Positions 25,791 to 34,414 are shown, counted from the stretch's first letter. The stretch: DNA of 64,000 nt from Streptomyces avicenniae (GCF_000719135.1 NZ_JOEK01000011.1:206275-270274), one strand, 5' to 3'. Numbers and translations are program-made. Notes: generated by a model not told the origin, from the letters alone.

Positions 25791-27372
25791 CGTCCGGGCG
25801 CGCACCGCCCTGGGCGCGACCGCCGTCGTGGCGCTCGCGCTGTTCGCGGCGGGCCTGCTCATGCTCAGCACCCTCCAGGACAACCTCGGCCACCAGGTCA
25901 GCCTTCAGGCCGAGGTCACCGCGCGCGACGTCGCGGGGCGGCTCGTCACCGACACCGAGATCGGCGATCTCGACCTGGGCATCGACGCGCCGGTGCAGGT
26001 CGTGGACCGTGACAGCGGCACGCTGCTGGCCGCCACCGACGGTCTCGAGTCGATCCGCGGGACCGGCACGGAGCAGGTCGTCGCGCGGCCCGCCGACCCG
26101 CCGCCCGCGCAGGACCGCCCGGCCGCCGACCCGTCGTCCCCTTCCACCCCCGGGGACGACGACGATGACGACGACGGCGGGGACGACGACGGCGACGACG
26201 ACAACGCGGACGATAGCGGTGACGACAGCGGTGACGCCGCCACCGCGGACGGCGGCACGGGCCTGGCGCCAGGCGAGGTCGCCGACGACATCCAGCCGGG
26301 CAGCGGCAGCGCCGTCATCGACGGCGAGTCCCGCGACTACCGGTTCGTCGGCCTCGACCTCACGACCCCGCGCGGCGTGGACGTCGTCGTCTGGGCGGGC
26401 GCCCCGCTCAGCCTCGAAGAGGTCGCGGTGAGCAGCGTCCGCAACTCGATGATCACGGGCTTCCCCTTCGTGCTGGTCGTCGTCGCCGCCGTCACCTGGC
26501 TCATGACCCGCCGCGCGTTCCGCCCGGTCGAGGGCATCCGCCGCGAGATGAACGCCATCACGCACTCGGGCGACCTCAGCCGCCGCGTGCCCCAGCCGTC
26601 CGCGCGGGACGAGATCGGCCGCCTCGCCGAGACGACCAACGAGACGCTGGCCGCGCTCGAAGCCTCGGTCGAGCGGCAGCGCCGCTTCGTCGCCGACGCC
26701 TCGCACGAGCTGCGCAGCCCGATCGCGTCGCTGCGCACGCAGCTCGAAGTGGGGCAGGCCCATCCGGAGCTGCTGGACGTGCCGGGCGCCGTGCAGGACA
26801 CCGTACGGCTCCAGGCGCTCGCCGCCGACCTGCTGCTCCTGGCCCGCCTCGACGCGGGGGAGCGTCCGGCCGGGAAGCCCGTGCCGGTCGGGGCGCTCGT
26901 CGCCGACGAGGTGGCGCAGCGCCTCGGCGACCGGCACCCGATCCGGGTGCTCGACCCGGTGGGCGGCGGCGAGGACGAGACGGGGCCCGTCGTGTCGGGG
27001 TCGCGCACGCAGCTCGCGCGGGTGCTCGGCAACCTGCTGGACAACGCGCAGCGGCACGCGGCGAGCGCCGTCCGCGTCGCCGTGCTGCGGCGTGACGGGT
27101 ACGCCGTCGTCGAGGTGGCGGACGACGGGGCGGGCGTCCCTGAGGAGGACAGGGAACGGATCTTCCAGCGCTTCGTGCGCCTGGACGACGCGCGCAGCCG
27201 TGACGAGGGCGGCGCCGGTCTCGGCCTGGCCATCGCCCGCGACGTCGCCGAGCGGCACGGCGGCGGCCTCGACGTGACCACGGCGCCGGAAGGCGGCGCG
27301 CTGTTCACCCTGCGCGTGCCGCTGGCGTCGCCGCGCCAGGAGACCCAGGGCCTCGCCGGCCCGGCGGCCTGA
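25783..27372 (+). CDS. Sensor histidine kinase with Asp-rich extracytoplasmic domain
   Basis: A 529-residue membrane kinase. TM1 is at about 9-31 and TM2 at 225-242. The outer domain between them contains an Asp/Gly run near residues 125-151 (PGDDDDDDDGGDDDGDDDN). Then come a HAMP domain, the H box with His308 (ADASHELRSPIASL), the N box (NLLDNAQRHA) and G boxes (DDGAGVPEEDRERIF, GGAGLGLAIARDV). GTG 25783 overlaps the regulator gene. The acidic insert resembles the tail of the divergent PepSY protein and suggests that cations or cationic peptides are sensed. Confidence 0.93.
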   Translation: MGSVRARTALGATAVVALALFAAGLLMLSTLQDNLGHQVSLQAEVTARDVAGRLVTDTEIGDLDLGIDAPVQVVDRDSGTLLAATDGLESIRGTGTEQVVARPADPPPAQDRPAADPSSPSTPGDDDDDDDGGDDDGDDDNADDSGDDSGDAATADGGTGLAPGEVADDIQPGSGSAVIDGESRDYRFVGLDLTTPRGVDVVVWAGAPLSLEEVAVSSVRNSMITGFPFVLVVVAAVTWLMTRRAFRPVEGIRREMNAITHSGDLSRRVPQPSARDEIGRLAETTNETLAALEASVERQRRFVADASHELRSPIASLRTQLEVGQAHPELLDVPGAVQDTVRLQALAADLLLLARLDAGERPAGKPVPVGALVADEVAQRLGDRHPIRVLDPVGGGEDETGPVVSGSRTQLARVLGNLLDNAQRHAASAVRVAVLRRDGYAVVEVADDGAGVPEEDRERIFQRFVRLDDARSRDEGGAGLGLAIARDVAERHGGGLDVTTAPEGGALFTLRVPLASPRQETQGLAGPAA

Positions 27373-27397
27373 CCACGCCGCCGCGGCGCGGGCGCCG

Positions 27398-27922
27398 TCA
27401 GCACCCGGGACGGATCGGCGGGGACGAGACCAGCGCGACGGCGGCGCTGCGCAGCCGGACCACCCATGCCGGTCCGTCGAGCCCCGTCGTGTACTCGACA
27501 CAGCACACGCACGGCGGGATCAGCGCGACGAACGCGTGCTCCGCCTCGGTCTCGGTCTCCGTCTGCCACCATTCGTCCGTCGCCAGGTCGGCGGGAGCAC
27601 ACGTGTCGGCGACGAGTCTCGCGGCCATCCGGCGGAGGGCGTGGCGCCGCGCCAGGCCATGATCGGGCAGCTCGATCCCGGCCTCGGTGAGTGCCTGCTC
27701 GAAGGCGTCGCGGATGTCATGGACGTCCGCGTTGCGGGGCAGACCGGCGAGTTCACGCAGCGTCGGGGTGTCCGCCCCGGCCGCGAGTGCCTCGGCGGCG
27801 ATCATCGGGAGGTCCTCGGGGAGGATCTCGTCCGCCCGGTAGCGGCACGCCGCCTCCCCCAGCAGGATCGGGCCATCGGGTGGGAGGGCTTCCGGCTCCG
27901 GTGCCGTTCCTTCGAGACGCAT
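27398..27922 (-). CDS. Hypothetical protein
   Basis: A 174-residue soluble protein starting at ATG 27922. I do not recognise a family. It is rich in Ala, Glu and Leu helices, with a Cys cluster (PPCVCCVEY) near residue 140 and a Trp pair (DEWWQTETETEAEHAF) before it. The end (GPAWVVRLRSAAVALVSSPP) may be a beta hairpin. Codon use is typical, so it is probably a real gene. It converges on the kinase gene, whose stop is 25 bases away. Confidence 0.6.
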   Translation of the reverse strand: MRLEGTAPEPEALPPDGPILLGEAACRYRADEILPEDLPMIAAEALAAGADTPTLRELAGLPRNADVHDIRDAFEQALTEAGIELPDHGLARRHALRRMAARLVADTCAPADLATDEWWQTETETEAEHAFVALIPPCVCCVEYTTGLDGPAWVVRLRSAAVALVSSPPIRPGC

Positions 27923-27997
27923 GAGGCCAGGGTCTCAAGCCCCGTTCGAGGCGGGCGACCAAAAAGCGGTTCCCACGGCGCGGTCGGGCTCCCCGAA

Positions 27998-28019
27998 GGC
28001 GCCGACCGCGGTTGGCGCC
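27998..28019. repeat. 22-bp palindrome between divergent genes
   Basis: GGCGCC-G-ACCGCGGT-T-GGCGCC is symmetric except for one pair. It lies between the minus-strand gene starting at 27922 and the DUF1062 gene at 28190, so it may be an operator for either. Confidence 0.4.
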
Positions 28020-28189
28020 AAGGCATGGACCGCGCCGACGGGCATCCCCTAGCCTGGGCCCTTCGCCTACGTGAGGACCCCGCGCGCATGACGCCGCCCG
28101 CTCGCCAGATCTGACATTTCCCGCGCATCGGTCGCCGACGTCGCCGTCGGCTCTGTTTCCCATGCCCTCGTCAGGTCTTCAGAGAGCTC

Positions 28190-28750
28190 ATGTCCTCACA
28201 TCCTCATACCGTGCTGCCCTGGGCGGTGCGGCGCACCGGCCTGCCCCTGCTCCACCTCCGGTGCGTGGCCTGTTCCTCCGGCCACGCCACCGTCGGCAGC
28301 GGCAAGTTCCGCGTCAACGCCAACGGCAAGCGTCTCGACGTCTGGCTCCTGGTCAACTGCGTCGGCTGCGACCGGACGGGCAAGATCACCGTCCACGACC
28401 GTGTCACGGTCCGCTCGCTCCCCGCCGGTCTCCTGGCCGGATACTCCGGCAACTCACCGTCCCTCGTCGTGGACACCCTTCTCGACCCGTTGATCGCCCG
28501 GCGCAGCCGGTTCGCGCTCGACTGGGACGGTTGCTGGGAACTCCATGCGCCCCCCGTCCCCGAGAACCCGTGGCCCCTCCAGGTCACGGTCGCCTTCCAG
28601 GATCCTGTACCGCTCCGCCCCGAGCGGCTCATCGCATGGGGCCTGGGCCTCAGCCGTAAGGAGATCGCCGCCCGGGTCAAGATCGACATCCCGCTGAACC
28701 GCAGGACGCGACAGGACTTCACCTTCGTCCTGCTGGGCTCGGCCCGGTAG
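28190..28750 (+). CDS. DUF1062 domain protein (zinc-ribbon-like)
   Basis: A 186-residue protein. Two Cys pairs, CVAC near residue 25 and CVGC near residue 57, form a probable zinc ribbon; the surrounding text (GSGKFRVNANGKRLDVWLLVNCVGCDRTGKITVHDR) matches DUF1062 proteins, as does the end (LGLSRKEIAARVKIDIPLNRRTRQDFTFVL). Function is unknown. A nine-codon open frame ending at 28114 precedes it. Confidence 0.85.
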   Translation: MSSHPHTVLPWAVRRTGLPLLHLRCVACSSGHATVGSGKFRVNANGKRLDVWLLVNCVGCDRTGKITVHDRVTVRSLPAGLLAGYSGNSPSLVVDTLLDPLIARRSRFALDWDGCWELHAPPVPENPWPLQVTVAFQDPVPLRPERLIAWGLGLSRKEIAARVKIDIPLNRRTRQDFTFVLLGSAR

Positions 28751-28942
28751 TTCCGCCCACCGGTACGACGCCCGCCTCCGGGGCGGGACGCGGCACGGCC
28801 GTGTCCCGCCCCGGTCGGGTCGGGCGGCCCGACACCGTCACGGCGGCGATTCGCGACGTGCTTCCCGGGGCACGTGGGGGCGTACCGTCGGTGGCGGACG
28901 GGTGAGGTGACCGTGCGGCGCGCGGCGAGCGGAAGGTGTGGG

Positions 28943-30280
28943 GTGTTGGACGACTTCCGGGCGGCCGGGCGGCGTGAGGACATCCTGCGGGCGGCCGTCA
29001 GGCGGCGGCTGCTCGACCCGGAGGACGCGCTGCTCGCCTGCTTCCTCGACCTCGACGCCGTCGCGGCGACGGTCGGCGCGCTGCACGACGCGTTCGCCTC
29101 CGTCGCCGCCCCCGTCCTGCACACCTTCGCCGCCAAGGCGAACAGCCTGGTGCCCGTCCTCGCCGAGCTGCGGCGCCTCGGCATGGGCTGCGAGGCCGCC
29201 AGCCCGGGCGAGCTGGCCCAGGCACTCGCCGCCGGGTTCGCGCCGGAGCGGATCGTCCTGGACTCCCCGGCGAAGACCCGCGCCGAACTGGCCCACGCGC
29301 TGGACCTCGGGATCGCCGTCAACGCCGACAACTTCCAGGAACTGGACCGCATCGACGCCCTCCTCGCCGCCCGCGCCACCCCCAGCGCCTCACGGATCGG
29401 CGTCCGCGTGAACCCGCAGGTCGGCGGCGGCTCCATCGCCGCCATGAGCACGGCGACCGCCACGTCCAAGTTCGGCGTCGCCCTGCGCGACGAGGGCAAC
29501 GAGGCGCGGCTCCTGCGCGCGTACCTCGATCGGCCCTGGCTCACCTGGCTGCACACGCACGTCGGCTCGCAGGGCGTCCCGCTGGAGCGGATCGCGCAGG
29601 GCGTCGCCGCCGCCGTCGCGTTCGCCGACCGGGTCAACGCCGAGGCGGGGCACCGTCGGATCACCGGTATCGACATCGGCGGCGGACTGCCCGTGAACTT
29701 CGCCGACGACGCGGTGACCCCGACTTTCGACGACTATGCCGCCGCCCTGCGGGCCCACGCGCCGCGCCTGTTCGACGGCGGGTACGCGCTCGTCACGGAG
29801 TTCGGCCGCTCCGTGGTCGCGAAGAGCGGCTTCGTCGCCGCCCACGTCGAGTACACGAAGAGCGCGGGCGGACGTCCCATCGCCGTCTGCCACGCGGGCG
29901 CGCAGGTCGCCACCCGTACGGTCTTCGTCCCCGGCACGTGGCCCCTGCGTGTCACCGCGCACGACCCGCGCGGCGTGGCGAAGGGCGGGGAGAAGGTCGT
30001 CCAGGACGTCGCGGGCCCCTGTTGTTTCGCGGGCGATCTGGTCGCCGAGGGGCGCCCGTTGCCACGCCTCGACCCCGGCGACATCGTCGCGCTCCTCGAC
30101 ACGGGCGCGTACGCCTTCTCCACGCCCTTCCACTACAACAGCCTGCCGGAACCGGCCGTCCACGGCGTGCGCGGGGACGCGGCGGGCGGCCTGCGGTTCG
30201 AGACGCTGCGGCCCGCCACGACCGTCGAGGAGATCCTCGCCCGCGCCGGACACCGGCCGGGCATGGCCGACGGGGTGTAG
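28943..30280 (+). CDS. Diaminopimelate-decarboxylase-like PLP enzyme
   Basis: A 445-residue fold-III PLP enzyme (LysA / ornithine decarboxylase superfamily). The PLP lysine is Lys65 in HTFAAKANSL. Also visible: HTHVGSQG, the Gly-rich DIGGGLPVNF, EFGRSVVAKSGF, and a C-terminal active-site loop GPCCFAGDL with LDTGAYAF. This differs somewhat from biosynthetic LysA (GPTCDSxD), so it may act on another amino-acid substrate in a side pathway. The GTG at 28943 has GGAAGG 6 bases upstream. No other lysine-pathway gene is nearby. Confidence 0.82.
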   Translation: MLDDFRAAGRREDILRAAVRRRLLDPEDALLACFLDLDAVAATVGALHDAFASVAAPVLHTFAAKANSLVPVLAELRRLGMGCEAASPGELAQALAAGFAPERIVLDSPAKTRAELAHALDLGIAVNADNFQELDRIDALLAARATPSASRIGVRVNPQVGGGSIAAMSTATATSKFGVALRDEGNEARLLRAYLDRPWLTWLHTHVGSQGVPLERIAQGVAAAVAFADRVNAEAGHRRITGIDIGGGLPVNFADDAVTPTFDDYAAALRAHAPRLFDGGYALVTEFGRSVVAKSGFVAAHVEYTKSAGGRPIAVCHAGAQVATRTVFVPGTWPLRVTAHDPRGVAKGGEKVVQDVAGPCCFAGDLVAEGRPLPRLDPGDIVALLDTGAYAFSTPFHYNSLPEPAVHGVRGDAAGGLRFETLRPATTVEEILARAGHRPGMADGV

Positions 30281-30377
30281 GGGAGCGGGGTACGACGCCG
30301 GTCCGGTCGCGGGGGAGGCGCCGGACCGGCGTCGCCGGGGGAGGGGCGAGAGCCCCTGGGGACGGGGACGGTGGGTG

Positions 30378-30761
30378 TCAGCAGCGCTTGGTGGAGCCGC
30401 CGCCCCCGATGTTCCCGTCGTACATCCAGCCGTAGATCTGGGTGCCGTCGAGGCGCACGAACGTCCAGGAGTTGCCGGACGAGTTGTACACGAAGCAGTG
30501 GAACTGGAACCGGGTGCCCGAGTAGACGCGGACCACGGTCGGGCAGTCGCTGCTGGGCCCGGCGCGCAGCGGCGCGGACCCGAGGGAGGCGATGATCTCC
30601 GAGGAGTACGCGTCCTTGTTGCTGTGCTTCGGCTGGGGGCAGGCCGCGGCGGCGGACTCCCCGGCGGTCGCGGCCGTGGCGTGGGGTGCCGTGACGAGGG
30701 CGGTGGCGGCGAGTGCCAGCGGCAGGAGGGCGGCGGCGAGCTTGGCGCGGCGGGACGTCAT
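30378..30761 (-). CDS. Secreted small SH3-like protein
   Basis: A 127-residue protein with a signal peptide (residues 1-31, cleavage near ATA-AT). The mature part has four cysteines (AACPQPKH, SSDCPTVV, FHCFVYN, terminal KRC), suggesting disulfides, and a bacterial SH3-like pattern (APLRAGPSSDCPTVVRVYSGTRFQFHCF, then NSWTFVRLDGTQIYGWMYDGNI). Such proteins are often cell-wall associated. Function unknown. Confidence 0.8.
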   Translation of the reverse strand: MTSRRAKLAAALLPLALAATALVTAPHATAATAGESAAAACPQPKHSNKDAYSSEIIASLGSAPLRAGPSSDCPTVVRVYSGTRFQFHCFVYNSSGNSWTFVRLDGTQIYGWMYDGNIGGGGSTKRC

Positions 30762-30892
30762 GGGGCTCCTCGGGAAGGCGCGGCCACGGCGGCTCTCGTG
30801 GCTGCCGCCACCCTAGGACGGTCCGACCCGGCCAACGCGCCCCAAGGCGTTGCCCGTTGTTGCCGATGAACGGAAACCGGCGGGCCGCACGC

Positions 30893-30923
30893 TTGACCTC
30901 AAGAGTGCTTGAGGTCGGAGGGT
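30893..30923 (+). promoter_or_regulatory. SoxR/MerR-type promoter with SoxR-like box
   Basis: A -35 TTGACC and -10 GAGGGT are separated by 19 bases, the long spacer typical of MerR-family control. The spacer holds a perfect palindrome GACCTCAAG-AGTG-CTTGAGGTC (30895-30916), whose core CCTCAAG-N4-CTTGAGG equals the SoxR box of enteric bacteria and Streptomyces in both arms. The -10 ends 6 bases before the ATG at 30930. Confidence 0.75.
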
Positions 30924-30929
30924 GGGGGC

Positions 30930-31334
30930 ATGAGCACCGACCACACCGACCACACCGAGGACCTCGCCGCCGTCACCGCCGTCGTCGAGACCGTCGAACT
31001 CACCCAGCGCGCCAAGGACCCCGAGGGGTTCCTCGCCCTCTTCCACCCGGACGCCCTGTGGACCACCGCCCACGGCAAGGTCCTCATCGGCCTCGACGCC
31101 ATCGCCGCGTTCACCCGCGCCGTCCTCCCCGCCTCGGACTGGGACGGGGAGGTGACGTACGAGGTGGCGCACACGCAGTTCCTGCGGCCCGACGTGGTGG
31201 CCGTCAAGGTCCGGCAGGTCTACCGGGGCGCGGACGGCGACAGCGAGGGCACCCCGCTGTACGTCATGACGCGCGCGGACGACGGGCGTTGGCTGCTCAC
31301 CGTCTGCCAGAACACCGAGGTCCACGCCGCCTGA
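30930..31334 (+). CDS. NTF2-like (SgcJ/EcaC-type) protein, probable SoxR target
   Basis: A 134-residue soluble protein of the SnoaL/NTF2-like superfamily: helical start (VVETVELTQRAKDPEGFLALFHPDALWTT), then HGKVLIGLDAIAAFTRAVLP and beta strands ending GRWLLTVCQNTEVH. Members bind small hydrophobic molecules or act as isomerases or hydrolases. The SoxR-like promoter directly upstream suggests induction by redox-active compounds, as for other SoxR targets in antibiotic producers. The ATG is leaderless by position. Confidence 0.82.
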   Translation: MSTDHTDHTEDLAAVTAVVETVELTQRAKDPEGFLALFHPDALWTTAHGKVLIGLDAIAAFTRAVLPASDWDGEVTYEVAHTQFLRPDVVAVKVRQVYRGADGDSEGTPLYVMTRADDGRWLLTVCQNTEVHAA

Positions 31335-31374
31335 CCCGGCCGCCCGCGGCCCGCCGCCCGCCGGGGCGCCGCCG

Positions 31375-32337
31375 TCACCACCGGGCGACGAGCGGCGTGC
31401 CGTGCTCCCGCCGCCGCCACGCCTCGCCGAGGCGCCCGAGGCGGGGGCGGGCGGCGATGCCGCACACGGTGCTGATCCCGCCCTCGGTGACGTCGAACGC
31501 CACGGTGCCGACGACCTGGTCGCCGACCGTGAACAGCAGGGCCGGGGCGCCGTTGACGCGCGCGTAGTGGATGGCGAGCGCGCCGCCGACCAGCCGCCGT
31601 TTCGCGGGGGTGGGCCGGAAACCGGCTCCCGCGACGGCGGCGATGCGGCCAGGGGTGTCGTACCGCCGCAGCGTGCCGGTTACACCGGCGCCGTCCGAGA
31701 CGGCGGTCGCGTCGTCGGTGAGCAGCGCCACCAGCCGTTCCGTCCGGCCGGACGAGGCGGCGGCGAGGAACTCCTCGACGATCCTGCGGGCGGACGCCGG
31801 GTCGGCCTCGCCGCTCCCGGCACGGCGGCGGCGGTCGGCGGTGACGCGCCGCCTGGCCCGGTGGAGGTGCTGCGCGCTCGCGGACTCCGAGATGTCGAGG
31901 ATGTCGGCGATCTCGGCGTGCGCGTAGGAGAACGCCTCGCGCAGGAGGTAGACGGCCCGCTCCAGGGGCGTCAGCCGTTCCATGAGGGTCAGGACGGCCA
32001 GCGAGACCGATTCGCGCTGCTCGAAGGTGTCGGCCGGGCCGAGCATCGGATCGCCGTCGAGGAGCGGTTCCGGCAGCCAGGTGCCGACGGCGCGCTCGCG
32101 GCGGGCCTGCGCGGAGCGGAGGCGGTCGAGGCACAGGTTGGTGACCACCTTGGTCAGCCATGCCTCCGGCACCTTGAGCCGCTCCCGGTCGGCGGACTGC
32201 CAGCGCAGGAACGCGTCCTGCACGGCGTCCTCCGCGTCGGCGGCCGAGCCGAGCATCCGGTACGCCAGCGAGGCCAGCCGGTCGCGGCTGGCCTCGAACC
32301 GGCCGGTGTCGAAGCGATCAGTGGCGCTGCTGTCCAC
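31375..32337 (-). CDS. ECF sigma factor, ECF41 (SigJ-like) with SnoaL-like extension
   Basis: A 320-residue sigma factor. Region 2 (LASLAYRMLGSAADAEDAVQDAFLRW) and region 4 (LTPLERAVYLLREAFSYAHAEIADILDISESASAQHLHRARRR) occupy residues 10-165; a SnoaL-like domain fills the rest, as in ECF41. In that group the extension normally has DGGGR/K and NPDK motifs that regulate activity; here the equivalents appear to be SDGAGV and ARPRLGRL, so control may differ. The GTG at 32337 lies 7 bases after TAGGGT. The neighbouring flavin oxidoreductase is a typical ECF41 partner. Confidence 0.87.
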   Translation of the reverse strand: MDSSATDRFDTGRFEASRDRLASLAYRMLGSAADAEDAVQDAFLRWQSADRERLKVPEAWLTKVVTNLCLDRLRSAQARRERAVGTWLPEPLLDGDPMLGPADTFEQRESVSLAVLTLMERLTPLERAVYLLREAFSYAHAEIADILDISESASAQHLHRARRRVTADRRRRAGSGEADPASARRIVEEFLAAASSGRTERLVALLTDDATAVSDGAGVTGTLRRYDTPGRIAAVAGAGFRPTPAKRRLVGGALAIHYARVNGAPALLFTVGDQVVGTVAFDVTEGGISTVCGIAARPRLGRLGEAWRRREHGTPLVARW

Positions 32338-32344
32338 GCGGACC

Positions 32345-32350
32345 ACCCTA
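32345..32350 (-). promoter_or_regulatory. -10 box for leaderless sigma gene
   Basis: TAGGGT on the minus strand, 7 bases before the GTG at 32337. Confidence 0.45.
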
Positions 32351-32358
32351 GGCGTGGC

Positions 32359-33588
32359 TCAGGCGACCGCGTTCGCGGCGGACGCGTCGGGCGCGGTGGC
32401 CAGGCGGCGCCTGCGCCTGGGGAGTCCGAAGGTCGGGTGCGAGACGCCCCACAGGGAGATCCGCAGGATGCCCGCCTTGACCCGCGCCGCCTTCAGGCCG
32501 CCCACGTACGACGGCTTCGCCCGCGCCGCGTCGTCCACCATCTGGAGGATGGCGTCCCGCCGCCCGAGGCTGATGTGGTTGCCCGGGTAGGACAGCTTGC
32601 CTTGCCCGGCCTCACGGCCGGTCAGCGCCGCCACGAGCGCGTTCGTGGCCGGTCGGCCGGTGGCCCCGGCCGAGGCGCAGGACATCGGCAGCGGCAGGCC
32701 GTTGTCGCCGAGGGCGTAGGCGCTGTCGCCCACGGCGAAGACGTCCGGGTGCGAGACGGAGCGCATGGTGCGATCGACGACGATCCGCCCGTCCTCCGTG
32801 ACGTCGAGGCCCGCGTCGGCGGCGACGGGGCCGACCGCGAACCCGGCCGCCCACACGGTCGCGTCGGACGCGAGGGCGGTGCCGTCGGCGCACAGCGCCC
32901 GCGTCGCCTCGACGGCCTCGACGCGCGTGTGCTCAAGCACGGTGATCCCCAGCCGGTCGCAGGCCCGGCGCAGGTGGCCGCGCGCCCCGGGGGAGAGCCG
33001 GGCGCCCAGTTCGTCGTGGGCGATCAGCGTCACCGACAGGCCGGGCCGTGACTCGGCGATCTCGGTGGCGGTCTCGATGCCGGTCAGCCCGTCGCCGACG
33101 ACCAGCACACGGCCGCGCTCGCCGCCCTCGCCGCCCTCGCCGCCCCCGCCCCGCGCGGCCAGGGCGTCCAGGCGCTCGCGCAGGCGCAGCGCCGAGGGGC
33201 GTCCCGCGACGTCGAGGGCGTGCTCGGCCACGCCGGGGACGCCGTGGTCGGCGCGGTGGCTGCCGAGTGCGTAGAAGAGCGTGTCGTAGCCCAACTCGCC
33301 GCCGCCGTCGGCTCCTTCGGCGACGGTGACGACGCGGCGCCCGGGATCGACGGCGGTGACGCGCGCGAGGCGCAGCCGTATCCCCGTGCCCGCGAAGAGG
33401 TCGGCGAGCCTCGGCGCCCCGATCTCCTGCCCGGCCGCGAGCTGGTGCAGCCGCAGCCGCTGGACGAAGTCGGGCACGGCGTTGACCACGGTGATCTCGC
33501 TGTCCGCCGGGGACAGCCGACGTGCCAGGTTCCCGGCGACGAAGGCCCCGGCGTAGCCCGCGCCGAGGACGACGATGCGGTGCTTCAT
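32359..33588 (-). CDS. FAD-dependent NADH dehydrogenase-like oxidoreductase
   Basis: A 409-residue two-dinucleotide-binding flavoprotein. The FAD motif is at the start (IVVLGAGYAGAFVAGNLARRL); the NAD(P) motif is VLVVGDGLTGIETATEIAE near residue 165; the C-terminal FAD motif is VSHPDVFAVGDSAYAL. The family includes type-II NADH dehydrogenases. ATG 33588 follows AGGAG. It ends 21 bases before the ECF41 sigma gene on the same strand; oxidoreductases next to ECF41 are usually its targets. Confidence 0.87.
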   Translation of the reverse strand: MKHRIVVLGAGYAGAFVAGNLARRLSPADSEITVVNAVPDFVQRLRLHQLAAGQEIGAPRLADLFAGTGIRLRLARVTAVDPGRRVVTVAEGADGGGELGYDTLFYALGSHRADHGVPGVAEHALDVAGRPSALRLRERLDALAARGGGGEGGEGGERGRVLVVGDGLTGIETATEIAESRPGLSVTLIAHDELGARLSPGARGHLRRACDRLGITVLEHTRVEAVEATRALCADGTALASDATVWAAGFAVGPVAADAGLDVTEDGRIVVDRTMRSVSHPDVFAVGDSAYALGDNGLPLPMSCASAGATGRPATNALVAALTGREAGQGKLSYPGNHISLGRRDAILQMVDDAARAKPSYVGGLKAARVKAGILRISLWGVSHPTFGLPRRRRRLATAPDASAANAVA

Positions 33589-33673
33589 GTGCAGCTCCTG
33601 TCGGTTCGCTTGCTCCCGATGTGTTGAGCGGGACGGCGCGCCGATTCCTGACACGGGCCGGTTGTGGTGTGGC

Positions 33674-34378
33674 TCACACCTCCGGGGGGCGGGGGCGGGC
33701 GGTCGCGTCCAGGCCGGTCAGGAGCAGGTCGAGGCCGGTGGTGAACTGGTCGCGGTCGTCGTGGTCGCGCAGGTCGGCGGTGGTGCGCGTCAGGAAAGGG
33801 TGGTCGGCGGGGTCGAGCCACGCCCACCGTTCGGCGGTCTGCGCGAGGAACGTGTCGCGGTCGGTGGTCGCGCCGACGGTGACCGCCGGGGCGATGATCT
33901 GCGCGCTGACGCCGGTGGTGTACGAGAAGAGCGCGCTGGCGGTGGCGAACTGGCGCCCGGCGGGCAGCCCGGTCCGTGCGACGAGGGTGCCGATGCGGTC
34001 GAACAGGCGCAGCGTGTGGGGCAGCGTGGCGGGCGCCGTGACGTGGGACGCGGCCCAGGGGTGCCGGTCGAGGGCGTCGTAGACGGCGACGGCGAGCGCG
34101 CGCAGCCCGGCGCGGCCGTCGGCGTCGTCGGGGTGCGGCGCCTCGGCCAGGGCGTCGCCGAGCACCCGGTCGGCGGCGAGGGCGACGAGTTCGTCCTTGC
34201 TCGACACGCGCCAGTACAGGGCGCCTGGCCCGGTGCGCAGGTCGGCGGCCAGCAGCCGGAGCGTGAACCCCCGCTCGCCGTGCGTGTCCAGCAGGGCGAC
34301 GGCGGCGCCGACGATCAGCTCCTGGGACAGCGCGCCGTCGCGCCCCCCGTCCGGTGCTCTTCCTCGTGTGCGTGGCAT
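33674..34378 (-). CDS. TetR family transcriptional repressor
   Basis: A 234-residue repressor. The N-terminal helix-turn-helix reads LSQELIVGAAVALLDTHGERGFTLRLLAADLRTGPGALYWRVSSKDELV; the C-terminal part matches the TetR_C domain (RHPWAASHVTA, LARTGLPAGRQFATASALFSYTTGV) found in TetR-class repressors of drug-resistance genes. Start ATG 34378 (an ATG at 34396 is also possible). It is divergent from a TetX-like monooxygenase gene 100 bases away, with a perfect palindrome between them. Confidence 0.88.
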   Translation of the reverse strand: MPRTRGRAPDGGRDGALSQELIVGAAVALLDTHGERGFTLRLLAADLRTGPGALYWRVSSKDELVALAADRVLGDALAEAPHPDDADGRAGLRALAVAVYDALDRHPWAASHVTAPATLPHTLRLFDRIGTLVARTGLPAGRQFATASALFSYTTGVSAQIIAPAVTVGATTDRDTFLAQTAERWAWLDPADHPFLTRTTADLRDHDDRDQFTTGLDLLLTGLDATARPRPPEV

Positions 34379-34397
34379 GACCTCATTTTGCGTCATC

Positions 34398-34414
34398 GTG
34401 GAACCGTGTTCCAC
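34398..34414. promoter_or_regulatory. Palindromic operator between TetR and TetX-like genes
   Basis: GTGGAAC-CGT-GTTCCAC is a perfect 7+7 palindrome. A second, imperfect one (GGAC-N10-GTCC) overlaps 34416-34433. Their place in the divergent promoter region suits repressor binding. Confidence 0.65.

Noticed and set aside
28088..28114. Nine-codon upstream frame before the DUF1062 gene
   Set aside because: No repeated codons, hairpins or ribosome-binding site that would suggest a leader peptide.
33589..33673. ECF41-type promoter before the flavin oxidoreductase gene (TGTCAGG ... CGTC on the minus strand)
   Set aside because: The spacing between the two elements (11 bases) is too short compared with the site I recall for ECF41.
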